From Desulfobacterium sp. (lineage in GTDB: Bacteria > Desulfobacterota > Desulfobacteria > Desulfobacterales > Desulfobacteraceae), in the NCBI GenBank assembly GCA_030145245.1, contig JAQYWC010000003.1, positions 1 to 64,000 of the forward strand: a stretch of DNA of 64,000 nucleotides. The letters run 5' to 3'. The position numbers and the translations under genes were made by a program. Below are positions 16,711-26,240 of this stretch, one piece after another; the first letter of the stretch is position 1, and each line of letters opens with the position of its first letter. The notes under the pieces are model-generated. The model was not told the origin of the DNA. It was given only the letters and a program-made list of their open reading frames with translations, and made no database searches.

Positions 16711-19194
16711 ATGGAAACGTCCTTTGAAAAATATACCCATGTGAATGATCCCCCGGTGGACGGGGCGCCTTTTCATATTCTTGTGGATGAAGACAAGTGC
16801 ATTGGCTGTGGACTCTGCGTAAAACAATGCCCCTGCCAAAGCATTGAACTTGTGGACCGGACCTATTCAAGCAAACAGCGTCCGGCATGCCAGACGGATT
16901 GCCCGGCCGGTGTGGATGTGAGGGCGTATATGGCGGTTCTGGCCCAGGATCGGGATTTTACCCGGGCATGGAAGATTATCACCCAGGCCAACCCCCTGCC
17001 GGCTGTTACCGGCCGGGTCTGCCCCCATACCTGTGAGGCTGCATGTAACAGGCAAGCCGTGGATACACCGGTGAACATAAACGGGCTGGAACGGGCCGTG
17101 GGGGACTTCGGTTTGGAACAAAACCTTGGGTTTGACAAGCCGTCCCTGTCCCTTGGAAAGAACGTTGCGGTTGTCGGTTCCGGGCCTTCCGGTATTTCAT
17201 GCGCCTATCACCTTGCCCGGACCGGATACAAAGTGACCGTGTTTGAGGCCAAGGATGTTCCTGGCGGGAAACTCAGGGATGCGATTCCCGCCTATCGCCT
17301 GCCCAAAGATATCCTGGACAGGGAAATTGGCAGGGTTTTGGATCTTGGCATTGATATCCGGTACAATACCAGGTTGGGGCAGGAGATCACCCTTGAAACC
17401 CTTCGGAAAGATTACCATGCCGTTTATGTGGCCGTGGGCGCCCAAAAGGATTCGCGTCTTGGGCTGGTTGCGGATACCGGTCCTGAAATCCTGGGCGGCC
17501 TTGACTTCCTGGACCGGGCGTCCAGGGGGAAAGCAACGTCCCCGGGGAAAAAGGTTGTGATCCTTGGGGGCGGCAACACGGCCGTGGATGCTGCCCGTAC
17601 GGCCCGTCGAATGGGTGCCGGGGTCACGGTGGCCTATCGCAGGGCCAGGGACCAGATGCCTGCCTATCCCCATGAAGTGTTACAGGCGGAGGAAGAGGGC
17701 GTGGAATTTAAATTTCTGGTGGCACCGGTGGGCATAAACCGGAATCAGGCGGGTCCCGGGATTGTTCTGACCTGCTCGGAAATGAAATTATGCCCGGATG
17801 ATTCCGGGGGACGGCCCAGGCCCGTGCCTGTCCCGGGCAGTGAGTTTACCATGGATGCCGATACCCTGATAACGGCTGTGGGACTGGAAGTGGATCCTGA
17901 CGGGATCTCATCCCTCATGGATGGACTTGGGTGGATCAAAACAGGTCCCCATGGCCAGACCTCCATAAGCGGTGTGTTTGCGGGTGGGGACGTGGGGACG
18001 GCCCCGGGAACGGTTTCCCAGGCCATTGGAATGGGCCGGATGTCGGCCATGGCCATTGATGCCTATCTTAACGACAAAGCGTTGGACCCGGATTCAAAGC
18101 TGAACATTTCTTACAAGGGCATGCCCATGGCGGATCTTGGGGCGATTGACCGGAATACGGCCAATCTGGTGCCGGTGGATGATCGGTTTGATCCCGTGGA
18201 CAGGGAAGTGGCCCTTTCCCTGACCCCGGACCAGGCCGGGGCTGAAAGCCGTCGGTGCCTGGCCTGTGGGAGTCAAAAGTCCAGTTTCACCGGTCTTCCC
18301 TATTTTGGAAAACTCTGTCTGGCCTGTCACAATTGTGAAGTCGTCTGCCCGAATCAGGCCTTGGAATTTCCCCATTTCTATCGGGTGAACAAAGGGCGGT
18401 GGTCCACCCATTTTGATTATCCGAAAAACGGGGTAACGGGTTTTCCCAATCCTTTCATGGAGGAAGACACCCCGGATTACGAATCCCTGGCATCCCGCAT
18501 CACCCCCACGGAAAAGGTGATTTATCGCCGCAGGTCAGTGCGCATGTACACAAAAGACCAGGTGCCCAGGGAAGATATTCACCGGATCCTGGAGGCGGGA
18601 CGGTTTGCGCCGTCTGCCGGTAACAGTCAGCCCTGGCGGTTTGTGGTTGTACGGGACAGGGACTTCATGGATGAAATGAACCGGGAGGTGGTGGCCTGGG
18701 CCCGGAAGATCACCCGGCTCTACCAGGGAAAGCACTTGATACACCGGCTGATCAAGGGGGCGCTGGGAATTTTCAGGCCCGGGGCCATCGACCAGCGGCC
18801 CATGGTCGCCATGCAGGCGTTGAACACCCCAAAATTTGGCAATGGGAAAATGGATGTTTTCTTCGGTGCCCAGACCAGTATTTTCCTGCTTCAGAACCGG
18901 TTGGGCATATCCAACCCCCATTTCGGGGCGGGGATCTGTGCCCAGAATATGGTCCTTGCGGCCCATGCCATGGGACTTGGCACCTGTTATGTGGGGTTTG
19001 TATCCACGGGGATGAACATGGACAGGACCATTGGGAAATTTAAAAATCGCCTGGGCGTTCAATGGCCTTTTGACTATGTTGCCACTGTCCTGACTGTGGG
19101 ATATCCGGCTGTCCAAACGGATAATGTGATCAGACGTGAATTTCCCCGGGTGACGTGGATGGAGAAGAACGATGAAGCTGCTTCAAAGAGATAG
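16711..19194 (+). CDS. Ferredoxin-GltD-ferredoxin-nitroreductase fusion, flavin/Fe-S oxidoreductase
   Basis: An 827-residue multidomain electron-transfer enzyme. Residues 24-45 hold a 4Fe-4S motif (Cys30, 33, 36, 40). About 55-510 form a GltD-like part: Cys60 and Cys64, the VTGRVCPHTCEAAC cluster motif, an FAD motif GSGPSG at about 156-161, and an NAD(P) motif GGGNTAVDAARTARR near 285-299. More cysteines follow (ACGS, then LACHNCEVVCP, about 520-548), consistent with another cluster. Residues about 600-820 are a nitroreductase-family FMN domain (RRSVRMYTKDQ, FAPSAGNSQPWRF). It likely carries electrons between NAD(P)H or ferredoxin and an FMN site that reduces an enoyl or other unsaturated compound. 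It closes the acyl-CoA operon, 131 bases after the SDR, and may be its reductive or electron-disposal step. This domain order is unusual; the substrate is unknown. Confidence 0.85.
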   Translation: METSFEKYTHVNDPPVDGAPFHILVDEDKCIGCGLCVKQCPCQSIELVDRTYSSKQRPACQTDCPAGVDVRAYMAVLAQDRDFTRAWKIITQANPLPAVTGRVCPHTCEAACNRQAVDTPVNINGLERAVGDFGLEQNLGFDKPSLSLGKNVAVVGSGPSGISCAYHLARTGYKVTVFEAKDVPGGKLRDAIPAYRLPKDILDREIGRVLDLGIDIRYNTRLGQEITLETLRKDYHAVYVAVGAQKDSRLGLVADTGPEILGGLDFLDRASRGKATSPGKKVVILGGGNTAVDAARTARRMGAGVTVAYRRARDQMPAYPHEVLQAEEEGVEFKFLVAPVGINRNQAGPGIVLTCSEMKLCPDDSGGRPRPVPVPGSEFTMDADTLITAVGLEVDPDGISSLMDGLGWIKTGPHGQTSISGVFAGGDVGTAPGTVSQAIGMGRMSAMAIDAYLNDKALDPDSKLNISYKGMPMADLGAIDRNTANLVPVDDRFDPVDREVALSLTPDQAGAESRRCLACGSQKSSFTGLPYFGKLCLACHNCEVVCPNQALEFPHFYRVNKGRWSTHFDYPKNGVTGFPNPFMEEDTPDYESLASRITPTEKVIYRRRSVRMYTKDQVPREDIHRILEAGRFAPSAGNSQPWRFVVVRDRDFMDEMNREVVAWARKITRLYQGKHLIHRLIKGALGIFRPGAIDQRPMVAMQALNTPKFGNGKMDVFFGAQTSIFLLQNRLGISNPHFGAGICAQNMVLAAHAMGLGTCYVGFVSTGMNMDRTIGKFKNRLGVQWPFDYVATVLTVGYPAVQTDNVIRREFPRVTWMEKNDEAASKR

Positions 19195-19238
19195 AACCGG
19201 GACCCTGGATCTAAAGAACAGAATGGCTTTCCCGCCGG

Positions 19239-19400
19239 TTACCACAGGGTTCGGCTCTGAAAAAGGTTGTTCCAGGGCCGGATCTTTTCATAGGCCCTGG
19301 CCGCCTGGAGCACCAGGGCGTCACCATGGCGGGGACCTATGATTTGAAGTCCGAGGGCCCCACCAGTGAGCCGCGCACTTCCGCAATCGATAAAAATAAA
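19239..19400 (-). pseudogene. Amidase C-terminal fragment
   Basis: On the minus strand the frame ending at TAA 19239-19241 reads GGALGLQIIGPRHGDALVLQ and ends WNNLFQSRTLW. This is the characteristic C-terminus of amidase-signature-family (GatA-like) enzymes. The frame has no start and amidase similarity stops near 19395-19400. The N-terminal end of an amidase gene lies at 24527-24871 on the same strand, directly after atoE. The two pieces were probably one gene. About 300 middle residues, including the Ser-Ser-Lys catalytic part, are missing. Confidence 0.7.
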
Positions 19401-20418
19401 GCCACTATTTTAAAAAAAACCAGGTTTGTTAACCTTTTTTACAGTTTTCTTTCTGAAAATATCAAGAAATAAATGGAACATTGTCGAGCCTATTGGGGGG
19501 CCACTTTTTGTGGTAACGGGTCAATCACGGGTCAGCGACTTGATTTTTGAATCAATAAGGTTGAGGGTCGGTTCCACTTCTCATCATGATTTTATACCGA
19601 TAATTTTGTTAACATCCTGGAATGATGTTTATTTGTTGGGATGATGTAATAAGAACGGTAAAGTTATATATTTTACTTTTGCAGAGGAGGCCCAGGTAAG
19701 AGGGGAGGGCTTTCAAGTCCTTCACTCTATCTGGGCCTCTCTTTCAATAATGACCCATAATTCCCATGACCATGGCGCTTACCCTGGAGTTTGTCTAAAT
19801 GGCCACCATTCCCTTTATAGTGGTTTTGGGATTGGTCGGATGTCCTGAAGTCTATGTTTAATGAATGCTGTCCGCTATGGATTGCCTGTATCTGTATTTT
19901 TGTAGCCTATTAAAGTGCTATAATGATGGAACTTCCTTTCGATGATGCGGTGAGGCCGATGTGTCTTTCCATTATTTAAGATGCCCGGGAAAAAGGTGGA
20001 GCTGGCTGTTAAGTCCTTTTTTTTTGGGTATCTTTGTCTGTAATAATCATGGTCATCAACGATAACATCAATCATGATCCTGACCGTCCTCTCTATGGAT
20101 CTGTCCTGAATGGTTGGTGTCCTAAACGTAATATCGATGTATTACGCATCTTTTAGCCCGTGTAAGATATTTTCCCTATACAAAATGTTATTTTTATGAG
20201 TAATAACTAAAAAAACCGTTTTATTGCAACGGATCGCTTGTGGTCTGGTAAAAAAAACGAATTTACATGGATTCAATTTTTGCCATGACCCATTGATGAT
20301 GGTTATGGAAAACCATCGAACCACGTTAAAAGACAGCTGACAATAAGCAGATGGATGGTTTGCATCCAGGGCGGAATTGGTTTGGCTGTTTGCTTGACAG
20401 CCAAAGGAGTTTTGAAAG
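19401..20418. other. Long intergenic region before the chemoreceptor gene
   Basis: About 1 kb, AT-rich, with no gene I can support. It holds a strong hairpin at 19683-19742 (listed separately). An open frame on the minus strand near 19875-20075 could not be matched to a family. It is the left part of the segment that splits the amidase gene. Confidence 0.55.
19683..19742 (+). other. Hairpin A with G-rich apical sequence
   Basis: GAGGCCCAG (19687-19695) pairs with CTGGGCCTC (19731-19739), and the stem extends with GTAAGAG against CTCTAT using a bulge. The apex reads GGGGAGGGC, a short spacer, then AAGTCCTTCACT. Hairpin B at 22578-22630 has nearly the same apex on a different stem. No T-run follows, so it is not a typical terminator. 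Confidence 0.5.
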
Positions 20419-22479
20419 TTGAAAAATTTAAATTTAAAAATGAAGATGCTTCTCTACATCGGCATGGTTGCATTTCTCTCGTTTGCAATAACGATAGGTG
20501 TTGTTGCTGAAAGGGCCACGAAAATGGCAAGGGAGGATGCAAATGAAAAGGCAACCGAGATAGCCTATCGGTATGGTGGCGTTGTGAAGGCAGAGATGGA
20601 AGTTGCCATGGACGCCGCCCGAAACCTATCCCAAACCTTTGAAGGGTTTAAAAAATCCGGACAGATGCCTGAGAGAGAGGTGCTGGATCAGGTCCTGAAG
20701 CAGATCCTTGAGTGTAATCCCTCTTTCCTTACTGTCTGGACGGCGTGGGAACCGAATGCCCTGGATGGACAGGATTCGGCCTTTGCCAATGCGCCGGGCT
20801 ATTATTCCACCGGGCGATATGTCCGATACGCAAGCCGGAGTGGAAACGGTATCTCTGTTGATCCCATTGAAGATAATGAGCTGGAGCGGGGTGCTTACTA
20901 TAGGATTCCTAAAAGAACAGGAACAGAGACTGTTATTGACCCTTTTCTCGAGACACTTGAAGTTGGTGGCAAAGAAATCATGATGACAACCCTTTGCGTA
21001 CCAATACATTACAATGGTAAATTCGTTGGTGTGGCAGGTGTAGACGTGGCCCTTGGTGATATTAATGAGCTGTTTTCAAAGATCAAAGTATTTGAAAATG
21101 GGTATCTGAGCGTTATTTCGAACAAGGGTCTCTATGTGACCCACCCGAAATCGGAACGGCTCGGCCAGACTGTTTTAAAGACAGATCCCTGGGCAGAGGA
21201 GTTTATGGGTAAGATAAAATCAGGCGAGGGTTTTATCACCCAAAACCATTCCGTTTCTCTGGGTGAGGGAGTTGGAAGGATCTGCAAGCCTATACAGATC
21301 GGCAATTGCAAGACCCCCTGGGCCATAATGGTGAGCATCCCCATGTCCAAGGTTCTTGAAAAGGCAAATAACATCAAGTACACAAGCATCGGCATCGGTA
21401 CCGTTGCCATGGCTTTATTGATGACAACCATCTTTTTTATTGTGAATAGCATCACAGGTCCCATTAAAAAAGGGGTGGAGTTTGCAGAGACCATGGCCTC
21501 CGGTGATTTTAGCCATTCCCTTGAGAACAAACAGAGCGATGAAGTGGGTAAGCTTGTGGACTCCCTGAACAACATGACATCAAACATTGGCGGGATGATA
21601 AAAGAGATCACATCCGGGGTTGATACCCTCTCATCCTCTTCCACCGATCTTGCGGCTATCTCCGAGCAGATGTCCCAGGGGGCGAACGAAACATCGGATA
21701 AATCGGGAACAGTTGCGGCTGCGGCTGAAGAGATGAGCGCCGGTATGGTCTCCATTGCCGCTGCTATGGAACAGGCGTCCACAAACGTCTCCATGGTTGC
21801 GAGCGCCTCTGAAGAGATGACCTCAACTATCAACGAGGTGGCCAAGAATGCGGAATCGGCGCGTTCCATAGCAGACACGGCAGTTTCTCAGGCCAAGACA
21901 GCTTCTGGCAAGATTGCCGAACTTGGAGCTGCAGCCCGGGAGATCGGGAATGTCACCGAGACCATCACCGATATTTCTGAGCAGACAAACCTTTTGGCCT
22001 TAAATGCCACCATCGAGGCTGCGAGAGCGGGTGAAGCCGGAAAGGGGTTTGCTGTTGTTGCAGCGGAGATTAAAGAGCTTGCCAGGCTGACCTCCGAAGC
22101 TACCAATGATATCCGGGGGAAAATAGTGGGCATTCAGCAGGCCACATCGGTTTCCGTTGAATCAATAGAGTCTATAACGAAGATTATCGATGATATCAAC
22201 GAGATCTCCGCAACCATAGCGACCGCCGTTGAAGAGCAGAGTGCCACCACCCGGGAGATCGCAGAAAATGTTGCCCAGGCGTCCCAGGGACTGACAGAGG
22301 TAAACGAGAGTGTGGCCCAGAGCTCCAGGGTCTCTGGAGAGATAACAACGGATATTTCAGAGGTTAGCAGCCAATCGATGGAGATGACAAACAGCAGCTC
22401 TACAGTCAGCCTGAACGCCCGCGAGCTGTTAAAACTTGCAGAAAATCTCAAGAAGATGGTGGGCAATTTCAAAGTTTGA
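20419..22479 (+). CDS. Methyl-accepting chemotaxis protein with Cache sensor
   Basis: A 686-residue membrane chemoreceptor. I chose TTG 20419 because AAAGGAG at 20403-20409 precedes it; the ATG at 20440 lacks a site of its own. It has an N-terminal membrane segment (about 8-29), then a periplasmic double-Cache domain of about 280 residues. The ligand side includes [23 protein letters not shown] and [12 protein letters not shown] second membrane segment lies at about 315-340, then HAMP and the signalling domain. The hairpin tip is [32 protein letters not shown]. No pentapeptide CheR tether is present at the C-terminus. It lies alone inside the segment that interrupts the amidase gene, with no chemotaxis operon around it. 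Small organic acids or amino acids are typical Cache ligands, but the ligand here is unknown. Confidence 0.93.
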   Translation: MKNLNLKMKMLLYIGMVAFLSFAITIGVVAERATKMAREDANEKATEIAYRYGGVVKAEMEVAMDAARNLSQTFEGFKKSGQMPEREVLDQVLKQILECNPSFLTVWTAWEPNALDGQDSAFANAPGYYSTGRYVRYASRSGNGISVDPIEDNELERGAYYRIPKRTGTETVIDPFLETLEVGGKEIMMTTLCVPIHYNGKFVGVAGVDVALGDINELFSKIKVFENGYLSVISNKGLYVTHPKSERLGQTVLKTDPWAEEFMGKIKSGEGFITQNHSVSLGEGVGRICKPIQIGNCKTPWAIMVSIPMSKVLEKANNIKYTSIGIGTVAMALLMTTIFFIVNSITGPIKKGVEFAETMASGDFSHSLENKQSDEVGKLVDSLNNMTSNIGGMIKEITSGVDTLSSSSTDLAAISEQMSQGANETSDKSGTVAAAAEEMSAGMVSIAAAMEQASTNVSMVASASEEMTSTINEVAKNAESARSIADTAVSQAKTASGKIAELGAAAREIGNVTETITDISEQTNLLALNATIEAARAGEAGKGFAVVAAEIKELARLTSEATNDIRGKIVGIQQATSVSVESIESITKIIDDINEISATIATAVEEQSATTREIAENVAQASQGLTEVNESVAQSSRVSGEITTDISEVSSQSMEMTNSSSTVSLNARELLKLAENLKKMVGNFKV

Positions 22480-23369
22480 AATTAAGATTTATTTCAAAAA
22501 GGGAAACCCGTTTACCGGAGATAAAATTAAATATATCTGCGATTTGGTTAACCTAACTTTTTAGGTCTGCTTTATATCAGGTGTTCAGCTGAAGGGGAGG
22601 ACAAGTTCTTCACTTCGGCTGTGCACCTTGATCAATCCTCCTCCTCCTTCTCATCATCATCATCAATCCTGCTATAGTTTGAATTAAGGTCCTTTTGCCA
22701 TGATCCCTTTTCGATTGGTGAGGGTTTTATTGATTGGCTGTTCCGATTGTATATCATGCCAGGACTCCTGAAAATGACTGTTTCTTAGGGCTTGTAGATA
22801 CTGAACGTTACATTTGCCTTGACTTGACCTGACCTATGGCCCCGGTGAGAAGGCTAAATAAGGGCAATGAGAATGGCAATGACTAATTTCATCACCCTAT
22901 GCTTAATCAACGGCGATATTGATGAGGTGTTTACGCTTTTAACGAGTTTCCAGACGTCTGGAAAGATTTTTCTCATTAACGAGTCAGTTTCCAATATGGC
23001 GATTTTCCCAAGTTTGGAGACGATATCTGGTAAGATCTCATGGCTTCATGTTTTGATTTTTTGGAATATATGGATATTGAAACTGGTGATGTGAATTTGA
23101 TTGCTCAGAAGATGGTTCATGGACGAGGTTGTCCACACTGACAGGTGCGGATTGACCGTGGAGGGCTTGTATGTAGCCTTATATGACGGATATGGGGTGG
23201 ATGAGGTGTAAGTCTCCCTGGTTGGGTGGAAGGTCCTGTAACACAACATGAGCCATCAAAAAAGAAATAGCCTTATAAGTATTTGCTCATTTGTAATGGT
23301 AGCCCGGATTCATTTTCATCGCTCGAAAATAGTTCTTTATCATATTTTTCTTGAAATAGGGGAGGGATC
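22480..23369. other. Intergenic region after the chemoreceptor gene
   Basis: About 890 bases without an intact recognisable gene. It holds hairpin B (22578-22630), a short low-complexity CTC/CAT tract (about 22636-22670), and an open frame at 22867-23094 coding for a 75-residue product that I do not recognise. Fragments of protein-like sequence in changing frames near 23040-23200 suggest decayed coding sequence. Confidence 0.5.
22578..22630 (+). other. Hairpin B with G-rich apical sequence
   Basis: GGTGTTCAGCTGAAG (22580-22594) pairs with CTTCGGCTGTGCACC (22613-22627), with one two-base mismatch and one G-U pair. The apex GGGGAGGACAAGTTCTTCACT resembles hairpin A (19683-19742), while the outer stems have different sequences. 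It lies about 100 bases after the chemoreceptor stop codon and has no T-run. Confidence 0.5.
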
Positions 23370-24453
23370 ATGGCAGGTGTTATCTCCGAAATAGTTGATT
23401 GGCAGGTTCGAAGTTAAAATATTGGGAACAATTAGCTCTTCACAAAATCATGTCAGGAGCCACTCTTGATGATCATGATTATGAAGAATTACTTCATAAT
23501 TTATACATAGATTTCAATTTGGAACCTGATCCAGGCGTAGGCCGGAAATCAATTTTGATGCATTTAAGAAAAAAGGAACTCAGGCACTATCTTCAAATAT
23601 TCAAATCTGTGAAATAAAGAATTTTCAGAATGTAAAAAGCGCCATGGGACTTTGAAGAAGATGATTGATATTAAGGATTCTAAAGTGGCGCTATCTGCTT
23701 TACCGGAAACAGGTGCAAAGCAAATTGAATCAGTTATTCAGGGACTGGATGCAGAAAATGAAGCTCTTAGGAAATCTGACCCTGCTAAAGAAATCGAGAT
23801 TCTTGAAAGTGAATTAAGAACCCTTAAGCACAAAAAGGTTCTGGGTACCCAATATGCTGACATTGAAAAGTATATTAGAAAGATAAAACAGATTCTGGCC
23901 CAATTCCACCTGGTGCTACACCTGATTCAGTATTGAGTGAAGGTGAAAAAAGAGCTGTTGCTCTTGCCGATTTCCTGACAGAGGTAAATTTGGATACCGG
24001 TAGTGGCGGTATTGTACTGGACGATCCGGAGACAAAAGTATCGACGTTCTGATGCACTGGATAAAAAGAGGGGAAAATGATGATCTTCCCGGATATGTAT
24101 ATGCCAACAATAGTCCCGCTTTGGAGTCTGATTACAAATCCACACATAAAGCCGATCAACACTACCAAAAGGCAAAAAAGCTCCCTCAGGTTGAGCAGGA
24201 AAGTGAACTGAAACAAGGTTTTGGTGCGCTTCGGACAACTTACGAAGCATTTATTATTTTCACGCTTCTTGCTGGTGTTGTTGTCCGAAAAATAATTCAT
24301 AAACACGAGTCCCTTTCAAAATACATTGAAGCTCATCTTCATAGTGATGCTTTTGTACCCATCAAGCCAACGCCTGAGCTGTTGATGCAAGAAATTGAAG
24401 CATTCAATGACATCAAAAAAGAGCATAGAAAACTCAAGAAAGCAGCGGCATAA
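23370..24453 (+). pseudogene. Decayed AAA-family ATPase gene
   Basis: A GGGGAGGG ribosome-binding site precedes ATG 23370, which opens MAGVISEIVDW and stops at 23415. Three other frames continue the protein: 23399-23617 (YWEQLALHKIMSGATLDDHD), 23652-23936 (a coiled-coil segment), then about 23903-24052 with an ABC-type signature LSEGEKRAVALADF and Walker B-like GGIVLDDP. The last frame, 24052-24453, resembles the C-terminal region of such ATPases (SDYKSTHKADQHYQKAKKLP, ESLSKYIEAHLHSDAF). The clear Walker A segment and most of the core are missing, so at least two frameshifts and internal deletions have occurred. Intact relatives are large RecF/SMC-like AAA ATPases, some found among phage-defence genes. 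That role is only inferred here. Confidence 0.65.
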
Positions 24454-24526
24454 AAGTATCTTTTTGATATTGGGTTATTATTTGTAACCTTATCAAGGTC
24501 CTAGTTCAGGGGGCTGATTCGATTGG

Positions 24527-24871
24527 TTGTGCCCTGAGCCGGGCCACCTGGACGGAATCCCGGGTGGCCACATTGTCTCTAAAGGGAACGGAGCCAAAGC
24601 TTGTGACCATTCCGTTCACATCTTCCAGATCTTTTACACCCAACGGAATACCAGCCAGGGGACCGGAGGGCCGGCCTGGGGCCATGGCTTCGGTCATGGA
24701 TCTTGCCTCGTCCATGGCCCTTTCCGGATCAAGGGCGACAAAGGCATTCAACCCGGGATTCACGGACTCCATCCGAAGGAGGGTGGCTTCCATCAATTCC
24801 AGGGGAGAGAGTTCCCTGGCTGCAATGCGTTGGGCAAGCTCCCATGCAGGTTTGTGACAGATGGAATCCAT
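24527..24871 (-). pseudogene. Amidase N-terminal fragment
   Basis: The minus-strand ATG at 24871 lies one base after the atoE stop, so translation was probably coupled. The product shows the amidase-signature N-terminus: ELAQRIAARELSPLELMEA, LNAFVAL, and GPLAGIPLGVKDLEDVNGM, which contains the first catalytic lysine region. Similarity ends after VARLRAQ near 24531, and a few unrelated codons lead to a stop at 24506. The C-terminal piece of an amidase lies at 19239-19400. The gene was broken by an insertion with deletion of its middle. Confidence 0.75.
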
Positions 24872-24872
24872 G

Positions 24873-26198
24873 TCAGAGAAACAGCAACACAAGGGAGATC
24901 ACACTGCCGCCCCAGAGCAGGGCAACCACGCAATAGCCCATGATGTCACGAATGCCAAGGCCGGCAATGCCGAGCAGGGGAAGGGCCCAGAAGGGCTGAA
25001 TCATGTTGGTCCAGGCATCTCCCCAGGCGATGGCCATGGCAGCTTTGCCCAGGGGAACCCCCAGGGCCTTTGCCGCCGGCATCACAATGGGGCCCTGGAT
25101 GGCCCATTGCCCGCCACCGGATGGAACAAAGAAGTTAACGATGCCTGCACTTAAAAAGGTGAAAAACGGAAAGGTCATGGGGGTGGAGATCTGGACAAAC
25201 CACTGGCTGATGGATGAGGCAAGACCCGAGTGAACCATCATGCCCATGATACCGGCATAGAGGGGAAACTGAAGCACGATGCCGCCGGTGTTCTTGATCG
25301 CTTCATTGGCTGCCTTTAGGAACTTGGCCGGGGTTTTGTGGAGCACAATGCCGGCAAAAAGAAAGATCATGTTCACGCTGTTGAGTCCCAGGGTGCCGCC
25401 ATTGGCAAAAAAGTAGACAATATAAGAGAAGCCAAACAGCCCCAAAAGCCATGAGACCATCCTGCTGTTCTCAAGGATTTCTGCCGGGGTGGCGGCTGGG
25501 TGATCCCCGGTTGGCTCTGCACTCTCCTCAAGAAGGGACGGATCTATCTCAACGATCTCCTCCTCGTTCGGGATCATCATCTTGTTAATGATGGGAAGGG
25601 TCAGCAGGAGAATCAGGCAGATCAGAAGATTCTGCCAGGTGAAAATCGTTTCGATCACCGGAATAATTTCCCCTCCGGTAATCTGTGACATGAAATTTTT
25701 AGATGTCTGGGCCACTTTCAGGGGAATGGAACCGGAAATCCCGGCGTGCCATACGATGAAGCCTGAATAGGCTGACGCCACCAGAAGACCGTAGTGGATG
25801 CCCTGGATCCTTTTTGCCATCTGCTTTGCAAGGAGGGCCCCCACAATCAGGCCAAACCCCCAGTTGAGCCAGCAGGCACCCATTGCAAAAAAGGTGGTCA
25901 CCATGATCGCCTGGGCCGGCGTGTAGGCAAGCTTTGAGAGGGATTCCAATATGGACTCCACCGCCTCTGTTTTGGCCAGGGTGTGGCCGGTGACCAGGAC
26001 CAGAACCATCTGCATGGCAAAGGCAAGCAGGTTCCAGAATCCCTGGCCCCAGAATTTCACCATATCAACCGGAGACTGGCCCTGGAATATGATGCCAAAA
26101 GCAAACACGACAAAGGTGAGAATCACGGCAAATAAAAAAGCATCCGGCAACCATTTTTTAACCACCTTACTAAAGGATTCAGCAATAGATTTTACCAC
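24873..26198 (-). CDS. atoE: Short-chain fatty acid transporter, AtoE family
   Basis: A 441-residue membrane protein with about ten or more hydrophobic segments. I chose GTG 26198 because CAGGAGG sits five bases upstream; the ATG at 26219 would place that site inside the gene. AtoE-family proteins import acetoacetate, butyrate and other short-chain fatty acids. Family-like segments are VTGHTLAKTE, NWGFGLIVGALLAKQ, and the C-terminal GGGQWAIQGPIVMPAAKALG with GDAWTNMIQPFWALPLLGIAG. It follows the porB gene in the minus-strand cluster, which suggests that a carried acid feeds the 2-oxoacid oxidoreductase or its neighbours. The exact substrate is inferred only at family level. Confidence 0.9.
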   Translation of the reverse strand: MVKSIAESFSKVVKKWLPDAFLFAVILTFVVFAFGIIFQGQSPVDMVKFWGQGFWNLLAFAMQMVLVLVTGHTLAKTEAVESILESLSKLAYTPAQAIMVTTFFAMGACWLNWGFGLIVGALLAKQMAKRIQGIHYGLLVASAYSGFIVWHAGISGSIPLKVAQTSKNFMSQITGGEIIPVIETIFTWQNLLICLILLLTLPIINKMMIPNEEEIVEIDPSLLEESAEPTGDHPAATPAEILENSRMVSWLLGLFGFSYIVYFFANGGTLGLNSVNMIFLFAGIVLHKTPAKFLKAANEAIKNTGGIVLQFPLYAGIMGMMVHSGLASSISQWFVQISTPMTFPFFTFLSAGIVNFFVPSGGGQWAIQGPIVMPAAKALGVPLGKAAMAIAWGDAWTNMIQPFWALPLLGIAGLGIRDIMGYCVVALLWGGSVISLVLLFL

Positions 26199-26240
26199 GG
26201 TAACCTCCTGATTTAGCATATTCGTTATAGCTTGTCCGGG

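Noticed and set aside
19875-20075. A 66-codon minus-strand frame as a transposase fragment
   Set aside because: The sequence is basic and rich in His and Tyr, but I could not match it to a transposase family.
19683-22630. Hairpins A and B as integron attC sites or intrinsic terminators
   Set aside because: They lack the attC core (RYYYAAC/GTTRRRY) and no integrase gene is present. They also lack the T-run of intrinsic terminators.
22636-22670. Short CTC/CAT tandem tract as a possible CRISPR or regulatory repeat
   Set aside because: It is a simple low-complexity tract of about 35 bases without spacers or repeated units of CRISPR length.
22867-23094. A 75-codon open frame as a PATAN/DUF4388-type protein
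   Set aside because: A weak resemblance (TLLTSFQTSGKIFLI) was seen, but the rest does not follow the family and there is no clear ribosome-binding site. It is left as unassigned.
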